DNA of 5,269 bases. Origin: Nitrosomonadaceae bacterium (lineage in GTDB: Bacteria; Pseudomonadota; Gammaproteobacteria; Burkholderiales; Usitatibacteraceae). The notes under the pieces are model-generated. The model saw only the letters and a program-made list of their open reading frames with translations, ran no database searches and was not told the DNA's origin. Both the position numbers and the translations under genes were made by a program. The stretch is taken from NCBI GenBank assembly GCA_021300055.1, contig JAJTHU010000371.1:1-5269 (forward strand), given 5' to 3'. Below, piece by piece: positions 5,139 to 5,269 of this stretch; positions within the stretch are counted from its first letter, which is position 1; the number at the start of each line of letters is the position of its first letter.

Positions 5139-5269
5139 ATGTCTGGAAAACTACAACTTTGGGTTTGGCAAAGTATTGGCTGGCCTCCAGTTAAGGCGGA
5201 CGTTCAGGCGCTGAGCGCTACGCTGGGCCACACAAGAGGTGAGCTGGGTAAGCTTCTCGGAAAGATAGA
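5139..5269 (+). CDS. fic: Fic-family protein with DUF4172 N-terminus, 5' part only
   Basis: The ATG at 5139 opens a frame that is still open at the window edge after 43 codons. The product begins MSGKLQLWVWQSIGWPPVKA and continues to GELGKLLGKI. The W(I/V)WQ..xWP block followed by a helix ending in GxLLGKxxxLG is the N-terminal DUF4172 signature of Fic proteins of about 370 residues. These add AMP to target proteins through a downstream HPFxxGNGRxxR motif, not visible here, and often carry a C-terminal winged helix. There is no Shine-Dalgarno sequence; the bases before the ATG are the fourth operator repeat. An in-frame TTG at 5127 is the only alternative start before a stop at 5112, and the position of the WVWQ motif favours the ATG. 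Identification rests on the short N-terminal motif only. Confidence 0.75.
   Translation, partial: MSGKLQLWVWQSIGWPPVKADVQALSATLGHTRGELGKLLGKI

Overview
The window reads as an accessory, insertion-sequence-rich stretch of a moderately GC-rich proteobacterial genome. A betaproteobacterium such as one of the Burkholderiales is my best guess. This rests on the IS3-family transposase tail, the RES/Xre and Fic protein types and the codon use. No ribosomal or housekeeping gene is present to settle taxonomy.

Layout from left to right. Bases 1-52 are the end of an insertion sequence whose body lies off the left edge. It has cut a DUF1801 gene (33-257, minus) roughly in half. Next comes one large minus-strand gene (387-2978) for a secreted 863-residue FG-GAP/VCBS beta-propeller protein with a signal peptide and about twelve calcium-loop repeats. 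Just upstream of its promoter lies a different IS relic (about 3080-3306, minus) that keeps only the last 57 codons of an IS3-family transposase. A possible 59-residue plus-strand ORF (3317-3496) starts where the IS homology stops; its function is unknown.

Bases 3595-4705 hold a complete type II toxin-antitoxin operon on the minus strand. The Xre/MbcA-like antitoxin (DUF2384) comes first and overlaps the RES-domain toxin by 23 nt. The antitoxin promoter overlaps a bipartite palindrome (4741-4775) that is a good candidate autoregulatory operator. At 4876 there is a second IS end that matches the one at 52 over its first ~25 bp. Beyond it, 5031-5138 contains four copies of the motif TGAGTCGA(A/T)TA arranged around a good sigma70 promoter. 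The last copy touches the start codon of a plus-strand gene (5139 onwards) whose first 43 residues match the N-terminus of DUF4172 Fic-family proteins. The gene runs off the right edge.

The common theme is two toxin-like NAD- or nucleotide-modifying proteins (RES NAD+-degrading toxin; Fic adenylyltransferase), each with its own operator, back to back on either side of an IS scar. The RES/Xre operon is a known type of system. The least familiar structure is the repeat array of the Fic gene, which looks like a dedicated operator, possibly read by a DNA-binding domain of the Fic protein itself.
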